Origin: Streptomyces tardus
GTDB taxonomy: Bacteria > Actinomycetota > Actinomycetes > Streptomycetales > Streptomycetaceae
NCBI RefSeq assembly: GCF_018101125.2
Contig: NZ_JAELVF020000001.1
Span: forward strand, 4,350,554 to 4,414,553
DNA length: 64,000 bases
Direction of reading: 5' to 3'
Every line of letters starts with the position of its first letter. The first letter of the stretch is position 1. The notes beneath the pieces were generated by a model. It searched no databases, had not been told where the DNA came from, and saw only the letters and a list, made by a program, of their open reading frames with translations. A program made the translations under genes and the position numbers. Positions 1-8,817 of the stretch are shown piece by piece.

Positions 1-1
1 G

Positions 2-769
2 CGGATCGAGGTGCTCGGCCACGATCTCGTGCGCCACCCCGACCGCGCCTCCCGGCTGCTCGCCTATCTCGGCCAGGAGTCCTCCGCGCTGGACGAGCTG
101 ACCGTCTCACTCGCGATCGAGACCACCGCACGGCTGCGCGGTCGCGACGCCGAGCACGCCCGCAAGGAGACCTCCGCCGTGATGGCGGAGCTGGGCCTGG
201 GCTCGTTCGCCGATCGCGCGCTGCGCAGGCTCTCCGGCGGCGAGCGCCGACTCGCCTGCGTGGGCGCTGCCCTGGTCGGCGACCGCCCGTTGCTGGTGCT
301 GGACGAGCCGACAACCGGTATGGACCCGCTGGCACGGCGTTCGGTGTGGGCCGCGATCGACCGCAGGCGCCGGGAGCACGGTACGACCGTGCTGCTGGTC
401 ACTCACAACGTGCTGGAGGCGGAGGCGGTGCTCGACCGCGTCGCGGTGCTCGACAGGGGCCGCGTCATCGCCTGCGACACCCCCGGCGGGCTCAAGGCGG
501 TCGTCGGCGACGATGTGCGCCTGGACCTGGTGTGGCGCTCGGAACCGCCGCTGAACATCCCGGAGGTGGCCGCCCTGCGTGAGCACGCCCAACGCACGGG
601 CCGCCGCTGGACGTTGCGCATGCCGCCCGAGGAGGCGCGCACCGCGGTCGCGGCCGTCACGGGTGGTGCGGCCTTCGCCGCGCTCGACGACTTCACCCTC
701 GCCACCCCCAGCCTGGAGGACGTGTACCTGGCGCTCGGTGGCCGTGGCGAGGGCCTGGTGCGGATGTGA
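2..769 (+). CDS. ABC transporter ATP-binding protein (5' truncated by window edge)
   Basis: C-terminal part of an ABC-type ATPase that would power the membrane protein encoded next. The reading frame is open to the left edge, so the Walker A lysine motif lies outside the window. Visible in order: a Q-loop (LGQESSALDE), the ABC signature LSGGERRL, Walker B LLVLDEPTTGMDP and the H-loop region LLVTHNVLEAEAV. About 75 residues follow the ATPase core, as is common in drug or multidrug exporters of the DrrA/CcmA type. The next gene is a six-helix permease 106 nt downstream, so this is probably an ABC-2 exporter pair. The substrate cannot be read from the sequence. The GTG at position 11 is internal and not the true start. 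Confidence 0.93.
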   Translation, partial: RIEVLGHDLVRHPDRASRLLAYLGQESSALDELTVSLAIETTARLRGRDAEHARKETSAVMAELGLGSFADRALRRLSGGERRLACVGAALVGDRPLLVLDEPTTGMDPLARRSVWAAIDRRRREHGTTVLLVTHNVLEAEAVLDRVAVLDRGRVIACDTPGGLKAVVGDDVRLDLVWRSEPPLNIPEVAALREHAQRTGRRWTLRMPPEEARTAVAAVTGGAAFAALDDFTLATPSLEDVYLALGGRGEGLVRM

Positions 770-875
770 GAACGTGTAGGCCGGGTCGACCCGGGGCAAA
801 CCGCCCCGCCACCGCGAACGCGGTGGAACGTCCGCCCGAGGGCCGTGAACCGCAGGGAAGGTACGGATCGAGAGC

Positions 876-1772
876 GTGACCACACTTTCCTCGAGGACCG
901 CCGCATCCCCGTCCGAGCCCACAGGCGTCCCTGGCGCCCCCGCCCTCGGCGGGCGCTCCGCGTCCCCGGCGCCGGCCGCCGCCGCGGGCGGTCGCGGTGG
1001 TACGGGCCCCGAGCAGCCGCTCGCGCCCCGCGCCAAACTGTGGCCCTCGCTCGGCGCCGTCTACCGGGCGCAGCTCTCCCGGGCGCGGGTGGCGCGCATC
1101 CCGCTGCTTTTCGTCGCCACCTTCCAGTCGGTCGGGATCATGATCCTGATGCGCGGTGTGGTCTCCGGCGGTCTCAGCGAGGAGACGGGTGCGGTGGTCG
1201 CCGGTGCCAGCGTGCTGGTGGTGGCGTTCGTCGGACTGAACCTGCTCGCCCAGTACTTCGGCGCCCTGCGCGCCTCCGGCGGACTCGACCACTACGCCAC
1301 GCTGCCCGTACCGCCCGCCGCGGTGGTGCTGGGCACGGCGGGGGCGTACGCCTCCTTCACCGTCCCCGGCGTGATCGTCACGGCCGTGACGGGGTGCGTG
1401 CTCTTCCAGCTTCCGGTGACCGGCCTGTGGGTGCTGGCGGCGGTGATCCCGCTCTCCGGCGCCGCGCTCGCGGGCCTCGGCGCGCTGCTGGGTCTGCTCG
1501 CACCGCGTCCCGAACTCGCTACGCTGTGCGGCCAGTTGGGGATGTCGGGTGCGCTGCTGCTGGGTGTGCTGCCGGCCTCCTCGATGCCGCTGGCGCTCCA
1601 GTGGGCCAGGGACCTGCTGCCCTCGACGTACGGGGTCGAGGCGATGATCGCGACCTTCCAGCCGGACCCGGACTGGGTGAACGTACTGCTCAACCTCGCG
1701 GTCAGCGCGGCGGTCGGCGTTGTCACGCTGGTGTTGGCCGCCTGGGCGTACCGCCGGGCCGCCGTCCGCTGA
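876..1772 (+). CDS. ABC-2 type transporter permease
   Basis: A 298-residue integral membrane protein, the likely channel subunit for the preceding ATPase. An Ala/Pro-rich cytoplasmic N-terminus of about 55 residues precedes six hydrophobic stretches, for example around IPLLFVATFQSVGIMIL, VLVVAFVGLNLLAQYF and VVTLVLAAWAYRRAAV at the C-terminus. The topology fits the ABC-2/DrrB family. The GTG start has a purine-rich GAGAGC just upstream and a GGGAAGG farther away, so the exact start is less certain than the frame. The substrate is unknown. Confidence 0.85.
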   Translation: MTTLSSRTAASPSEPTGVPGAPALGGRSASPAPAAAAGGRGGTGPEQPLAPRAKLWPSLGAVYRAQLSRARVARIPLLFVATFQSVGIMILMRGVVSGGLSEETGAVVAGASVLVVAFVGLNLLAQYFGALRASGGLDHYATLPVPPAAVVLGTAGAYASFTVPGVIVTAVTGCVLFQLPVTGLWVLAAVIPLSGAALAGLGALLGLLAPRPELATLCGQLGMSGALLLGVLPASSMPLALQWARDLLPSTYGVEAMIATFQPDPDWVNVLLNLAVSAAVGVVTLVLAAWAYRRAAVR

Positions 1773-1844
1773 GCGCGGCGCGCTGAACAGCGGCGCCGAC
1801 CGCGCCCGTCGTCCGAGCCGCGCCGGGTCTCCACCGCTGTGCGA

Positions 1845-1864
1845 GGACGCCGCGCGAGGCGTCC
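1845..1864 (+). terminator. candidate terminator hairpin after ABC permease
   Basis: Perfect 7-bp stem GGACGCC/GGCGTCC with loop gcgcga, 72 nt after the permease stop. It lacks a U-tract, which is usual for GC-rich actinobacterial hairpins. The rest of 1773-1951 holds no gene. Confidence 0.35.
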
Positions 1865-1951
1865 GGAGGGCGGTCGGGCGGCCGTGAGCGCCGCCCCCGT
1901 ACGGGCGTCCCCCGCGGCGGGTCGGGCGAGCGAGCCTGGCACGATGGCGGG

Positions 1952-2758
1952 GTGAGTTCACCGACCCCAGCATCCCCAGACGGTTCGTCCCAGCCCTACG
2001 ACCCGTGGGGCGAGCGTTCCGCCGCCGCAGGCACCGCGGAGCCCGGCGCCCCCGACGCCGAAACCACCGGGCCGACCGGCCCCGGCGAGCTGCGCGACCT
2101 CGCGCTGGTCGCCGTCCCGGTCGCCCTCTGCGGCGTGCTCCTCGGCCTGCTCTGGTGGTGGCTCGCCCCGAACGTCCCGTACCTCTCGGACGGCAAGCAG
2201 GCCTTCCTGCTGAACTCCGAGGGCGAGGACTCGGTCAGCGTGGACGGCGTCTATGTGGCGCTCGCCGCCGGACTCGGGCTGCTGAGCGGAGTGCTGGTCT
2301 TTCTCCTCCGCCGCAGCGGCGGCATCGGAGTCGTCGTCGGACTCGCCCTCGGAAGTGCGCTGGCCGCGTTCCTCGGACGGGTGGTGGGCTCGCTGCTCGG
2401 CCCGAGCGGGGACCTCGCCGCCGTCGCGGCGGAGACCGGACGCGGAAAGTCCTTCGACGGGCCGCTCGAACTCCACGCCACGATCGCGCTGCTGGTCTGG
2501 CCCCTTGCCGCGCTGCTGGCACATCTGCTGGTGACCGCGCTCTTCGGCCCGCGCGACCCGGAGCCGACCCTTCCCGTCCACACCGGTTGGGCCGCGGGCC
2601 CGGCCGCCGGCGACCCGCACGCCGGTGGGTACGGCCCGCACCCGGACGCGGGAGCCGCGCCGGGCGACGCCCACCTCGGGCAGCCGGACCAGCACGGGCA
2701 CCCGTACGGGGGGAACCGTCCGCCGGAGTCGCCCGAAGGGCCCGGTCGTTCGTACTGA
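1952..2758 (+). CDS. DUF2567-type membrane protein
   Basis: A 268-residue membrane protein of unknown function, resembling the actinobacterial DUF2567 family. A Pro/Gly-rich N-terminus of about 45 residues precedes four transmembrane segments, near residues 49-70, 103-121, 125-150 and 175-195. The C-terminal tail, about 65 residues, is rich in Gly, His, Pro and Asp and looks disordered. The start is a GTG whose upstream GGCGGGG is a weak ribosome site. It is transcribed in the same direction as the ABC pair but separated by 179 nt. No catalytic motif is visible. Confidence 0.75.
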   Translation: MSSPTPASPDGSSQPYDPWGERSAAAGTAEPGAPDAETTGPTGPGELRDLALVAVPVALCGVLLGLLWWWLAPNVPYLSDGKQAFLLNSEGEDSVSVDGVYVALAAGLGLLSGVLVFLLRRSGGIGVVVGLALGSALAAFLGRVVGSLLGPSGDLAAVAAETGRGKSFDGPLELHATIALLVWPLAALLAHLLVTALFGPRDPEPTLPVHTGWAAGPAAGDPHAGGYGPHPDAGAAPGDAHLGQPDQHGHPYGGNRPPESPEGPGRSY

Positions 2759-2763
2759 GCGCA

Positions 2764-2777
2764 GTCGCCGAGGCGAC
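2764..2777 (+). terminator. weak hairpin after DUF2567 gene
   Basis: Inverted repeat GTCGCC-ga-GGCGAC starting 6 nt after the stop codon, between convergent genes. With a realistic 4-nt loop the stem is 5 bp. Low-confidence terminator. Confidence 0.25.
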
Positions 2778-2910
2778 CGGCTGTCCGCACCGAGCCCGCT
2801 TCAGGGCCCGGGCAGGCCCGCGGCCGATCCCGTTCGGAGCGCCGGGAACGTGCCCTGCGGCAGCGTGCTCGGCGTTCTCAGCCCGACGCCCGCGGCGCCC
2901 GGCCGCCGGG

Positions 2911-3414
2911 TCAGCCGCGGCCGATGGCGGCCGTACGCGCCCCGGTGAGGCCGATCAGGTCGGTCGGCGAGAGTTCGATCTCCAGCCCGCGGCGTCCGGC
3001 CGAAACGCACACCGTGGGATGGTCCAGCGCCGAGGAGTCCACCACCGCGGGCAGTCGTCTGCGCTGGCCGAGCGGCGAGATGCCGCCGAGTACGTAGCCG
3101 GTGGCGCGCTCGGCCGCCGCGGGCACCGCCAGCTGGGCGCGCTTGCCGCCCGCCGCGGCGGCGAGCGCCTTGAGGTCCAGTGAGCCTGACACCGGTACCA
3201 CCGCCACGGTCAGTTTTCCGTCGACCTCCGCCACCAGGGTCTTGAAGACCTGGCTCGGATCGAGGCCGAGCGCCTGCGCGGCCTCCTCGCCGTAGGAGCG
3301 GAAGTCCTCCGCCCGCGGGTCGTGCGTGTAGCCGTGCACGGTGAAGTCGATCCCCGCCCGAGTGAGGGCGACGGTCGCCGGAGTGCCTGCGGTGGCTGTC
3401 TTCTTGCGGGCCAT
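2911..3414 (-). CDS. ybaK: YbaK/EbsC-type aminoacyl-tRNA deacylase
   Basis: A 167-residue single-domain editing protein. Members of this family hydrolyse Cys-tRNA(Pro) in trans after mischarging by prolyl-tRNA synthetase. Diagnostic stretches are YGEEAAQALGLDPSQVFKTLVAE, the basic region around LAAAAGGKRAQLA and the glycine motif GYVLGGISPLG. The start chosen is the ATG at 3414 (MARKKTATAG), preceded by a strong GGGAGG. The frame stays open 48 codons further upstream, but that part is low-complexity and unlike the family. The gene is monocistronic and convergent with the DUF2567 gene. Confidence 0.9.
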   Translation of the reverse strand: MARKKTATAGTPATVALTRAGIDFTVHGYTHDPRAEDFRSYGEEAAQALGLDPSQVFKTLVAEVDGKLTVAVVPVSGSLDLKALAAAAGGKRAQLAVPAAAERATGYVLGGISPLGQRRRLPAVVDSSALDHPTVCVSAGRRGLEIELSPTDLIGLTGARTAAIGRG

Positions 3415-3627
3415 GCGGTGCCCTCCCGGGGCGTGCGCGGTGAGAACGGACGGATGTGCGGAACGCCTGTACGACGGGTGCACGGCGCGGTGTCGGGGCT
3501 CCTCACGGTAATTCCCGCTCTGTGCCCGGGAGTTGCCGACGCCGGGGGAGCGGCGCACACCGCGGGCACACCCGCAGGCCCGGCCCGCAAGCGCTCCAGC
3601 CCGTCCCGTACCCGCCCGCCACGCCTC

Positions 3628-3659
3628 GCACGTACGCGCCGGCCTCCGCCCGTACGTGC
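3628..3659 (-). terminator. terminator-like hairpin downstream of LON-domain gene
   Basis: Perfect 9-bp inverted repeat GCACGTACG/CGTACGTGC around a 14-nt GC-rich loop, 34 nt beyond the stop of the minus-strand LON-domain gene. The remainder of 3415-3692 holds no supportable gene. Confidence 0.45.
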
Positions 3660-3692
3660 CTGCCCGCGATCCGGACTTCCGCCACCAAGGGG

Positions 3693-4430
3693 TCAGTTGG
3701 GGGAGGTCGGCTGCTGGGTGAGGTCGGTGGCCGGGAGCGAGGGCAGCTTGCCGAGCAGCGCCGACTCGCGGCGCAGCAGCCGCAGTTCGTCCGCCAGCCG
3801 GGTCGCGGTGTCCGGCGCCTGGAGCAGCCGCTGCTTGGTGGGGGTGTCCAGCACGGAGGCGGCGGCGACGAGGTAGGAGATCACCGACGGGTCCTCCGGC
3901 AGTTCCTGCTCGCCGGAGAGGCTGCGCTCATGGGCGCCCGCGAGACGCTTCTGGTACGTGCGGAAGGCGCGCAGCACGCCCTGCGAGAGCGCCGCGGCGC
4001 CGTCGCCGTCCTCCTCGGGCAGCTCCTCGACCTCACCGACCAGATGGTCCCCGCTCGCGTCCACCGAGCGCAGCGTGAACCGGGTGGTGCCGGTCGCCAG
4101 CAGCTCGTAGCCCGAACCGTCCTCCCGCTCCCGGATGTTCGAGGCGTCCGCCACGCAGCCCACGGAGAAGAACGAGTCGGCGGGGTCGGCGCCGAAGCCG
4201 TCGGCGGGGCCGGCGGGCCGGTCGTCCTCGTCCGGCAGCCCGGACCCGGTCGGCGCGACCTCGTGCCCCTCCCGGATGCCGATCACGCCGAACTGCCGCG
4301 GCTCGTCCTCGGAGGTCTCCAGCAGCGTCCGCACCAGCGCCCGGTACCGCGGCTCGAAGATGTTCAGCGGCATCACGAGACCGGGGAAGAGCACGGTGTT
4401 CAGCGGAAACAGCGGCAGGTGCGTCGTCAC
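3693..4430 (-). CDS. stand-alone LON substrate-binding domain protein
   Basis: A 245-residue protein homologous to the N-terminal substrate-recognition domain of Lon protease, without AAA or protease domains. The family core is the N-terminal LPLFPLNTVLFPGLVMPLNI followed by FEPRYRALV; further in are GVIGIREG and VGCVADASNI. A helical C-terminus follows, with LDTPTKQRLLQAPDTATRL. The start is a GTG at 4430, because homologues begin right at the LPLFPLN strand; an ATG 18 codons upstream adds unrelated residues. No strong ribosome site is visible. Proposed roles are recognition of misfolded proteins; the actual function is not established. Confidence 0.82.
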   Translation of the reverse strand: MTTHLPLFPLNTVLFPGLVMPLNIFEPRYRALVRTLLETSEDEPRQFGVIGIREGHEVAPTGSGLPDEDDRPAGPADGFGADPADSFFSVGCVADASNIREREDGSGYELLATGTTRFTLRSVDASGDHLVGEVEELPEEDGDGAAALSQGVLRAFRTYQKRLAGAHERSLSGEQELPEDPSVISYLVAAASVLDTPTKQRLLQAPDTATRLADELRLLRRESALLGKLPSLPATDLTQQPTSPN

Positions 4431-4548
4431 AGTCGGGCAGCTTAACGGCAGTGGTGCGCCACCGTGCGCCCACCGGCGCGCCACCGCGGTGGCCGTGCGC
4501 CGCCTCCGCCGGGCTGCGCGGGCGGTCCGCGGTGCTGACGGGCCCGGC
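4431..4548. repeat. palindrome-rich spacer
   Basis: Gap between two minus-strand genes. It contains the perfect 14-bp palindrome GCCACCGCGGTGGC at 4480-4493 and a nearby imperfect copy of its arms at 4451-4463. It could form part of a terminator for the upstream membrane-protein gene. No gene is visible. Confidence 0.4.
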
Positions 4549-6192
4549 TCACTGCCTGCGCAGCAGGCGCGTGGTGCCGGCGGCGACCGTCGTGGCCAGC
4601 ACCCAGCCGGCCAGGATCAGCGCGGAGGCGATCCACTGGTAGTGGCCCTCGGGCCGCCAGGCCGAGTCGTGGCCGAGGTCGATGACGGGCAGCAGCATGT
4701 CGAGGGCGTACAGCGCCGCGTCCCAGTGCGGGCCCTCGTCGCCGCGCGGCTCGGGCTTGTTGGCGCTGAAGTACACCGTGCCCGAGGCCCAGAGCACCGC
4801 CATCCACACGGCCGCCAGGCCCGGCTTGTACCCGTAGGCGACCGTCCAGTCCTGGAGGTAGCCCCACAGCTTCCCGGCCAGCGGCAGGGTCTCGCGCCGC
4901 CGCCGCTGCTTTGCCAGGAGTACGCGCCGCGCCTCGGCGTCCTCGCCGCTGTTGCGCAGCACGGTGGCCAACTGCTCGTAGGGCTCCGCGGAGTACTCGG
5001 GCGTCGCCGTCGCCACCCACCGCAGCCGCTCCTCCAGCGGGAACGGGCCGAGCGGGATCAGATGCTCGTAGCTGAAGCCGGCCATCCACAGGCCTTCGTT
5101 CACCGGCCAACTGGAGGCACGGTCCACGAGGTTGCCGACGGTGGCGCCGGAGAGCACCACCCGGCCCCGGCTGATCCGCTCCGGGGTGAAGCACAGCTCG
5201 GGCGTCTGCACCCGCCGCAACGACAGCTCCTGCCCGCGCTCCAGTACCACCCGGGCGCGGTCCAGCACGAGGGAGTCCCCGAACCGGCCGTCGTCCAGCT
5301 TCATCCCGCCCATGCAGTGGAAGTGCTGGAGCGGTGGGTCCAGCGGGTCCGGCGGCTCGACGGGCGGTGGCGGGGTGGTGCGGCCCGGTTGGGGGAAGCG
5401 GGTGCCGGTCGGGGGAGTCATGCTCAGCATGTGCCGCGCTCCCGAGGGCCCGAACGCGGCGAAGTGCGCGAACCTCTCCACCTGCAACTGCGGGGCGTGC
5501 AGGGCGTACGGGCCGCGGCGGTTGCTCAGCTCGCTGCCGTACATGAAGAGCGAGCCGCCCACCCGCGCCCCGCGCATCGACACCTCGCCGCTGGCCAGCA
5601 GCAGGCTGGCCTGGAGGTCCTGACCGACCGTCAACCCGTCGGCGGCCACCGCCCGTCCGCGCCGGCCGCCGGCGACGGTGACCTCGTTCATCATCAGGTC
5701 GGTGCCGATGCTCGCGTCGGTGAGCCGGATGCCACCGGGGACGGTGCAGCGCGGCAGGTGCAGATCACCGTCGGTGCTCACCCGGGCCGCCTCCAGGCGC
5801 GGGATGCGGCAGCCGATGAAGCGACCGGTGCTCAGCCGGCACTCGGCGAGCAGCACCTCCTCCTCGAAGCGGCAGTGCCGAAGCTCGAAGAAGGGCTGGA
5901 CCGAGCCACCGGACAGATCGAGCCGCCCGATGATCTGGGCGCCCGCCAGATGCAGCGCGGCGACCCTGCCCAGCAGCGGCGGCGGACCGTGGAGCAGCAG
6001 CAGCGCGATGATCCGGGCGCGCACGGTGCGGCGCTCGCTCCAGGGCCGGATGCCGTTCGGATCGTCCTCGACAAGATCGCCGGTGCGCAGGTCGTAGCTG
6101 CTGCCGTTGCGGAACGCCTGCCACATCGCCCATTCCGTGGGGGTCAACCGCAGCGCTGCCGGCGGCTCGCCGTCGTCCAGCGGCTCGCTCAC
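4549..6192 (-). CDS. beta-helix (pentapeptide-like) membrane protein, often labelled membrane-associated oxidoreductase
   Basis: A 547-residue protein of unknown function. Residues of roughly 65-250 are built from tandem units of about 20 residues with alternating small and hydrophobic positions (for example LHLAGAQIIGRLDLSGG), suggesting a right-handed beta-helix like pentapeptide-repeat proteins. A Pro-rich linker follows, then a second repeat block, a charged helical region with KQRRRRE, and three C-terminal hydrophobic segments (LAAVWMAVLWASG, ALYALDMLLPVIDLG, LILAGWVLATTVAAG) whose spacing recalls two-TM channel modules. The oxidoreductase name common in databases has no visible support: I see no Rossmann motif and no heme or flavin site. 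The GTG at 6192 has GGGGGA upstream; an ATG at 6237 is possible. It is divergent from hisD. Confidence 0.7.
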   Translation of the reverse strand: MSEPLDDGEPPAALRLTPTEWAMWQAFRNGSSYDLRTGDLVEDDPNGIRPWSERRTVRARIIALLLLHGPPPLLGRVAALHLAGAQIIGRLDLSGGSVQPFFELRHCRFEEEVLLAECRLSTGRFIGCRIPRLEAARVSTDGDLHLPRCTVPGGIRLTDASIGTDLMMNEVTVAGGRRGRAVAADGLTVGQDLQASLLLASGEVSMRGARVGGSLFMYGSELSNRRGPYALHAPQLQVERFAHFAAFGPSGARHMLSMTPPTGTRFPQPGRTTPPPPVEPPDPLDPPLQHFHCMGGMKLDDGRFGDSLVLDRARVVLERGQELSLRRVQTPELCFTPERISRGRVVLSGATVGNLVDRASSWPVNEGLWMAGFSYEHLIPLGPFPLEERLRWVATATPEYSAEPYEQLATVLRNSGEDAEARRVLLAKQRRRRETLPLAGKLWGYLQDWTVAYGYKPGLAAVWMAVLWASGTVYFSANKPEPRGDEGPHWDAALYALDMLLPVIDLGHDSAWRPEGHYQWIASALILAGWVLATTVAAGTTRLLRRQ

Positions 6193-6270
6193 TCCAGGTC
6201 CCCCACTCTCGACATCCCCCTGCTCCCACGAACCCACCGCGTGACGGGCTCCGCGCCGACGGTCAGCGGC

Positions 6271-6308
6271 CTCGTCCCGACACCTGTATCACGCTCTGAT
6301 ACGACGAG
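6271..6308. promoter_or_regulatory. nested inverted repeat in hisD promoter region
   Basis: In the 151-nt divergent spacer lies GTATCA-cgctc-TGATAC (6286-6302), a perfect 6-bp repeat with a 5-nt centre. It is flanked by CTCGTC (6271-6276) and GACGAG (6303-6308), which are also complementary. The structure ends 35 nt before the hisD start. It could be an operator for the his operon or an RNA hairpin in its leader; no known regulator consensus is matched. Confidence 0.45.
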
Positions 6309-6343
6309 CTTTCCCCCTTCGCACGTCTGCGACACTGGGTGAC

Positions 6344-7675
6344 GTGCTGCAAGCAATCTCGCTGGACCGAATCGATCTTCGCGGCGCCGCCTCTGCGGAC
6401 GGTGTCGACCGCGATCTGCTGCCCCGCGCCGAACTCGACGTGGAAGCCGCCCTGGACAAGGTGCGGCCGATCTGCGAGGACGTGCGCCATCGCGGCACCG
6501 AGGCCCTCATCGACTGCGCACGCCGCTTCGACGGCGTGGAGTTGACCGAGGTCAGAGTACCGGCAGCGGAGATCGACAAGGCCCTCGCCGAGCTCGACCC
6601 CCGGGTGCGGGCCGCGCTGGAGGAGTCGATCCGCCGCGCCCGCATCGTCCACCGCGAGCAGCGGCGCCAGGACACCACCGTCGCGGTGGTGCCCGGCGGC
6701 ACCGTGACCGAGCGCTGGGTGCCGGTCGAGCGGGTCGGTCTCTACGTCCCCGGCGGTAACGCGGTGTATCCGTCCTCGGTCGTCATGAACGTCGTGCCCG
6801 CGCAGGAGGCGGGGGTGCGGTCGCTGGCCGTCACCTCCCCACCGCAGGCCGCTTTCGGCGGGCTGCCGCACCCCACGATCCTGGCCGCCTGCGCTCTCCT
6901 CGGGGTGGACGAGGTCTACGCCGCGGGCGGCGCCCAGGCGATCGCCATGTTCGCCTACGGGACGAGCGAGTGCGCGCCGACCAGTTTGGTGACCGGCCCG
7001 GGCAACATCTACGTGGCGGCGGCCAAACGCCTGCTCAAGGGCCGTATCGGCATCGACGCCGAGGCAGGCCCCACCGAGATCGCGATCCTGGCCGACGACT
7101 CCGCCGAGCCCGCGCACGTCGCCGCCGACCTGATCAGCCAGGCCGAGCACGACGTACTGGCCGCCGCCGTGCTGGTCACCCCCTCGACGGCACTGGCCGA
7201 GGCGGTCGACGCCGAGCTGACCCGGCAGGTTGCCGCGACCCGGCACCGCGAGCGGGTGGTCGAGTCGCTGACCGGCCGCCAGTCCGGCGTCGTGCTGGTC
7301 GACGACCTGGACCACGGGCTCGCGGTGGTGGACGCGTACGCCGCGGAGCACCTGGAGATCCAGACCGAGCGGGCCCCCGAGATCGCCGCCCGGGTCCGGA
7401 ACGCCGGCGCGGTCTTCGTCGGCGCGTACGCCCCGGTCTCGCTCGGTGACTACTGCGCCGGGTCCAACCACGTGCTGCCGACGGGCGGTTGCGCCTGCCA
7501 CTCCTCGGGTCTGTCCGTGCAGTCCTTCCTGCGCGGCATCCACGTCGTCGACTACGACCGGGACGCCCTCGCGGAGGTCGCCGGCCATGTCGTCACCCTC
7601 GCGGAGGCCGAGGACCTGCCGGCGCACGGCGACGCGCTGAAGGTCCGATTCGGCGGAGAGGTGCCGGGCCGATGA
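6344..7675 (+). CDS. hisD: histidinol dehydrogenase
   Basis: Zinc enzyme that oxidises L-histidinol to histidine in two NAD-dependent steps, the last reactions of histidine synthesis. The protein has 443 residues, normal for the family. Signatures are ERWVPVERVGLYVPGG, VDEVYAAGGAQAIAM, the long conserved block GPGNIYVAAAKRLLKG, AGPTEIAILAD, SQAEHD and AGSNHVLPT near the C-terminus. The start is GTG at 6344. It is the first gene of the his operon and overlaps hisC by ATGA. Confidence 0.98.
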   Translation: MLQAISLDRIDLRGAASADGVDRDLLPRAELDVEAALDKVRPICEDVRHRGTEALIDCARRFDGVELTEVRVPAAEIDKALAELDPRVRAALEESIRRARIVHREQRRQDTTVAVVPGGTVTERWVPVERVGLYVPGGNAVYPSSVVMNVVPAQEAGVRSLAVTSPPQAAFGGLPHPTILAACALLGVDEVYAAGGAQAIAMFAYGTSECAPTSLVTGPGNIYVAAAKRLLKGRIGIDAEAGPTEIAILADDSAEPAHVAADLISQAEHDVLAAAVLVTPSTALAEAVDAELTRQVAATRHRERVVESLTGRQSGVVLVDDLDHGLAVVDAYAAEHLEIQTERAPEIAARVRNAGAVFVGAYAPVSLGDYCAGSNHVLPTGGCACHSSGLSVQSFLRGIHVVDYDRDALAEVAGHVVTLAEAEDLPAHGDALKVRFGGEVPGR

Positions 7676-8817
7676 CACGCATCGAGGAGCTGCCCGTCCG
7701 GGACGAGCTGCGCGGCAAGTCCCCGTACGGCGCGCCGCAGTTGGACGTCGCCGTGCGGCTGAACACCAACGAGAACCCGTACCCGCTGCCCGAGGCGCTG
7801 GTGGCCCGGATCGCCGAGCGGGTCACCGAGGCCGCGCGCGAGCTCAACCGGTACCCGGACCGCGATGCGACCGAGCTGCGCGCCGGGCTCGCCGCGTACC
7901 TGACCCGCACCGCCGGCCACCGGGTCGGTCCGGAGGGCGTCTGGGCCGCCAACGGCTCCAACGAGATCCTCCAGCAGCTGCTCCAGGCCTTCGGCGGACC
8001 GGGCCGCACGGCGCTCGGCTTCGAACCGTCGTACTCCATGCACGCGTTGATCGCCCGCGGCACCGGCACCGGCTGGCTCTCCGGCCCGCGCCGGGAGGAC
8101 TTCACCATCGATGTCGACGCGGCCGTGGCGGTCATCGCCGAGCAGCGCCCGCACGTGATCTTCGTCTGCTCACCGAACAACCCCACCGGCACCGCCGTCG
8201 CCGCGCGGACGGTGGTCGCGCTGCACGAGGCCGCCCAGGCCGCTCGCCCGGACAGCGGCGCGCTGGTGGTGGTGGACGAGGCGTATGGCGAGTTCAGCCA
8301 CCACCCCTCGCTGCTGCCGCTGATCGAGGGCCGGCCGAACCTGGTGCTCTCGCGCACCATGTCCAAGGCGTTCGGCGCCGCCGGGCTGCGGCTGGGCTAT
8401 CTCGCCGCCGATCCGGCAGTCGTCGACGCCGTGCAGCTGGTGCGGTTGCCGTACCACCTCTCGGCCGTCACCCAGGCCACGGCGCTCGCCGCGCTGGAGC
8501 ACACCGATACGCTGTTGGGGTACGTCGAGCAGCTCAAAGCCGAGCGTGACCGCATCGTCGCGGAACTGCGTGCGACCGGCCTCGAAGTCACCGAATCCGA
8601 CGCGAACTTCGTCCAGTTCGGCCGCTTCGAGGGCCCCGCCGCCACGAGCACGCTCCCGCTGACGGCGCACGAGATGTGGCAGGCCCTGCTCGACAGGGGC
8701 GTGCTGGTCCGGGACAACGGCGTACCCGGCCGACTGCGGGTGACCGCGGGCACGCCGGCGGAGAACGACGCGTTCCTGGACGCGGTACGCGCAGTGACGA
8801 AGGAGAACAACCGATGA
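7672..8817 (+). CDS. hisC: histidinol-phosphate aminotransferase
   Basis: PLP-dependent class II aminotransferase of 381 residues. It converts imidazole-acetol phosphate and glutamate to histidinol phosphate and 2-oxoglutarate. The substrate motif LNTNENPYPLP is at the N-terminus, followed by ANGSNEILQQL, CSPNNPTG and VVDEAYGEF. The PLP-binding lysine is Lys232 in SRTMSKAFGAAGLRLGY. Its ATG overlaps the hisD stop, and its own stop overlaps hisB in the same ATGA arrangement, so the three genes are translationally coupled. Confidence 0.98.
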   Translation: MTRIEELPVRDELRGKSPYGAPQLDVAVRLNTNENPYPLPEALVARIAERVTEAARELNRYPDRDATELRAGLAAYLTRTAGHRVGPEGVWAANGSNEILQQLLQAFGGPGRTALGFEPSYSMHALIARGTGTGWLSGPRREDFTIDVDAAVAVIAEQRPHVIFVCSPNNPTGTAVAARTVVALHEAAQAARPDSGALVVVDEAYGEFSHHPSLLPLIEGRPNLVLSRTMSKAFGAAGLRLGYLAADPAVVDAVQLVRLPYHLSAVTQATALAALEHTDTLLGYVEQLKAERDRIVAELRATGLEVTESDANFVQFGRFEGPAATSTLPLTAHEMWQALLDRGVLVRDNGVPGRLRVTAGTPAENDAFLDAVRAVTKENNR

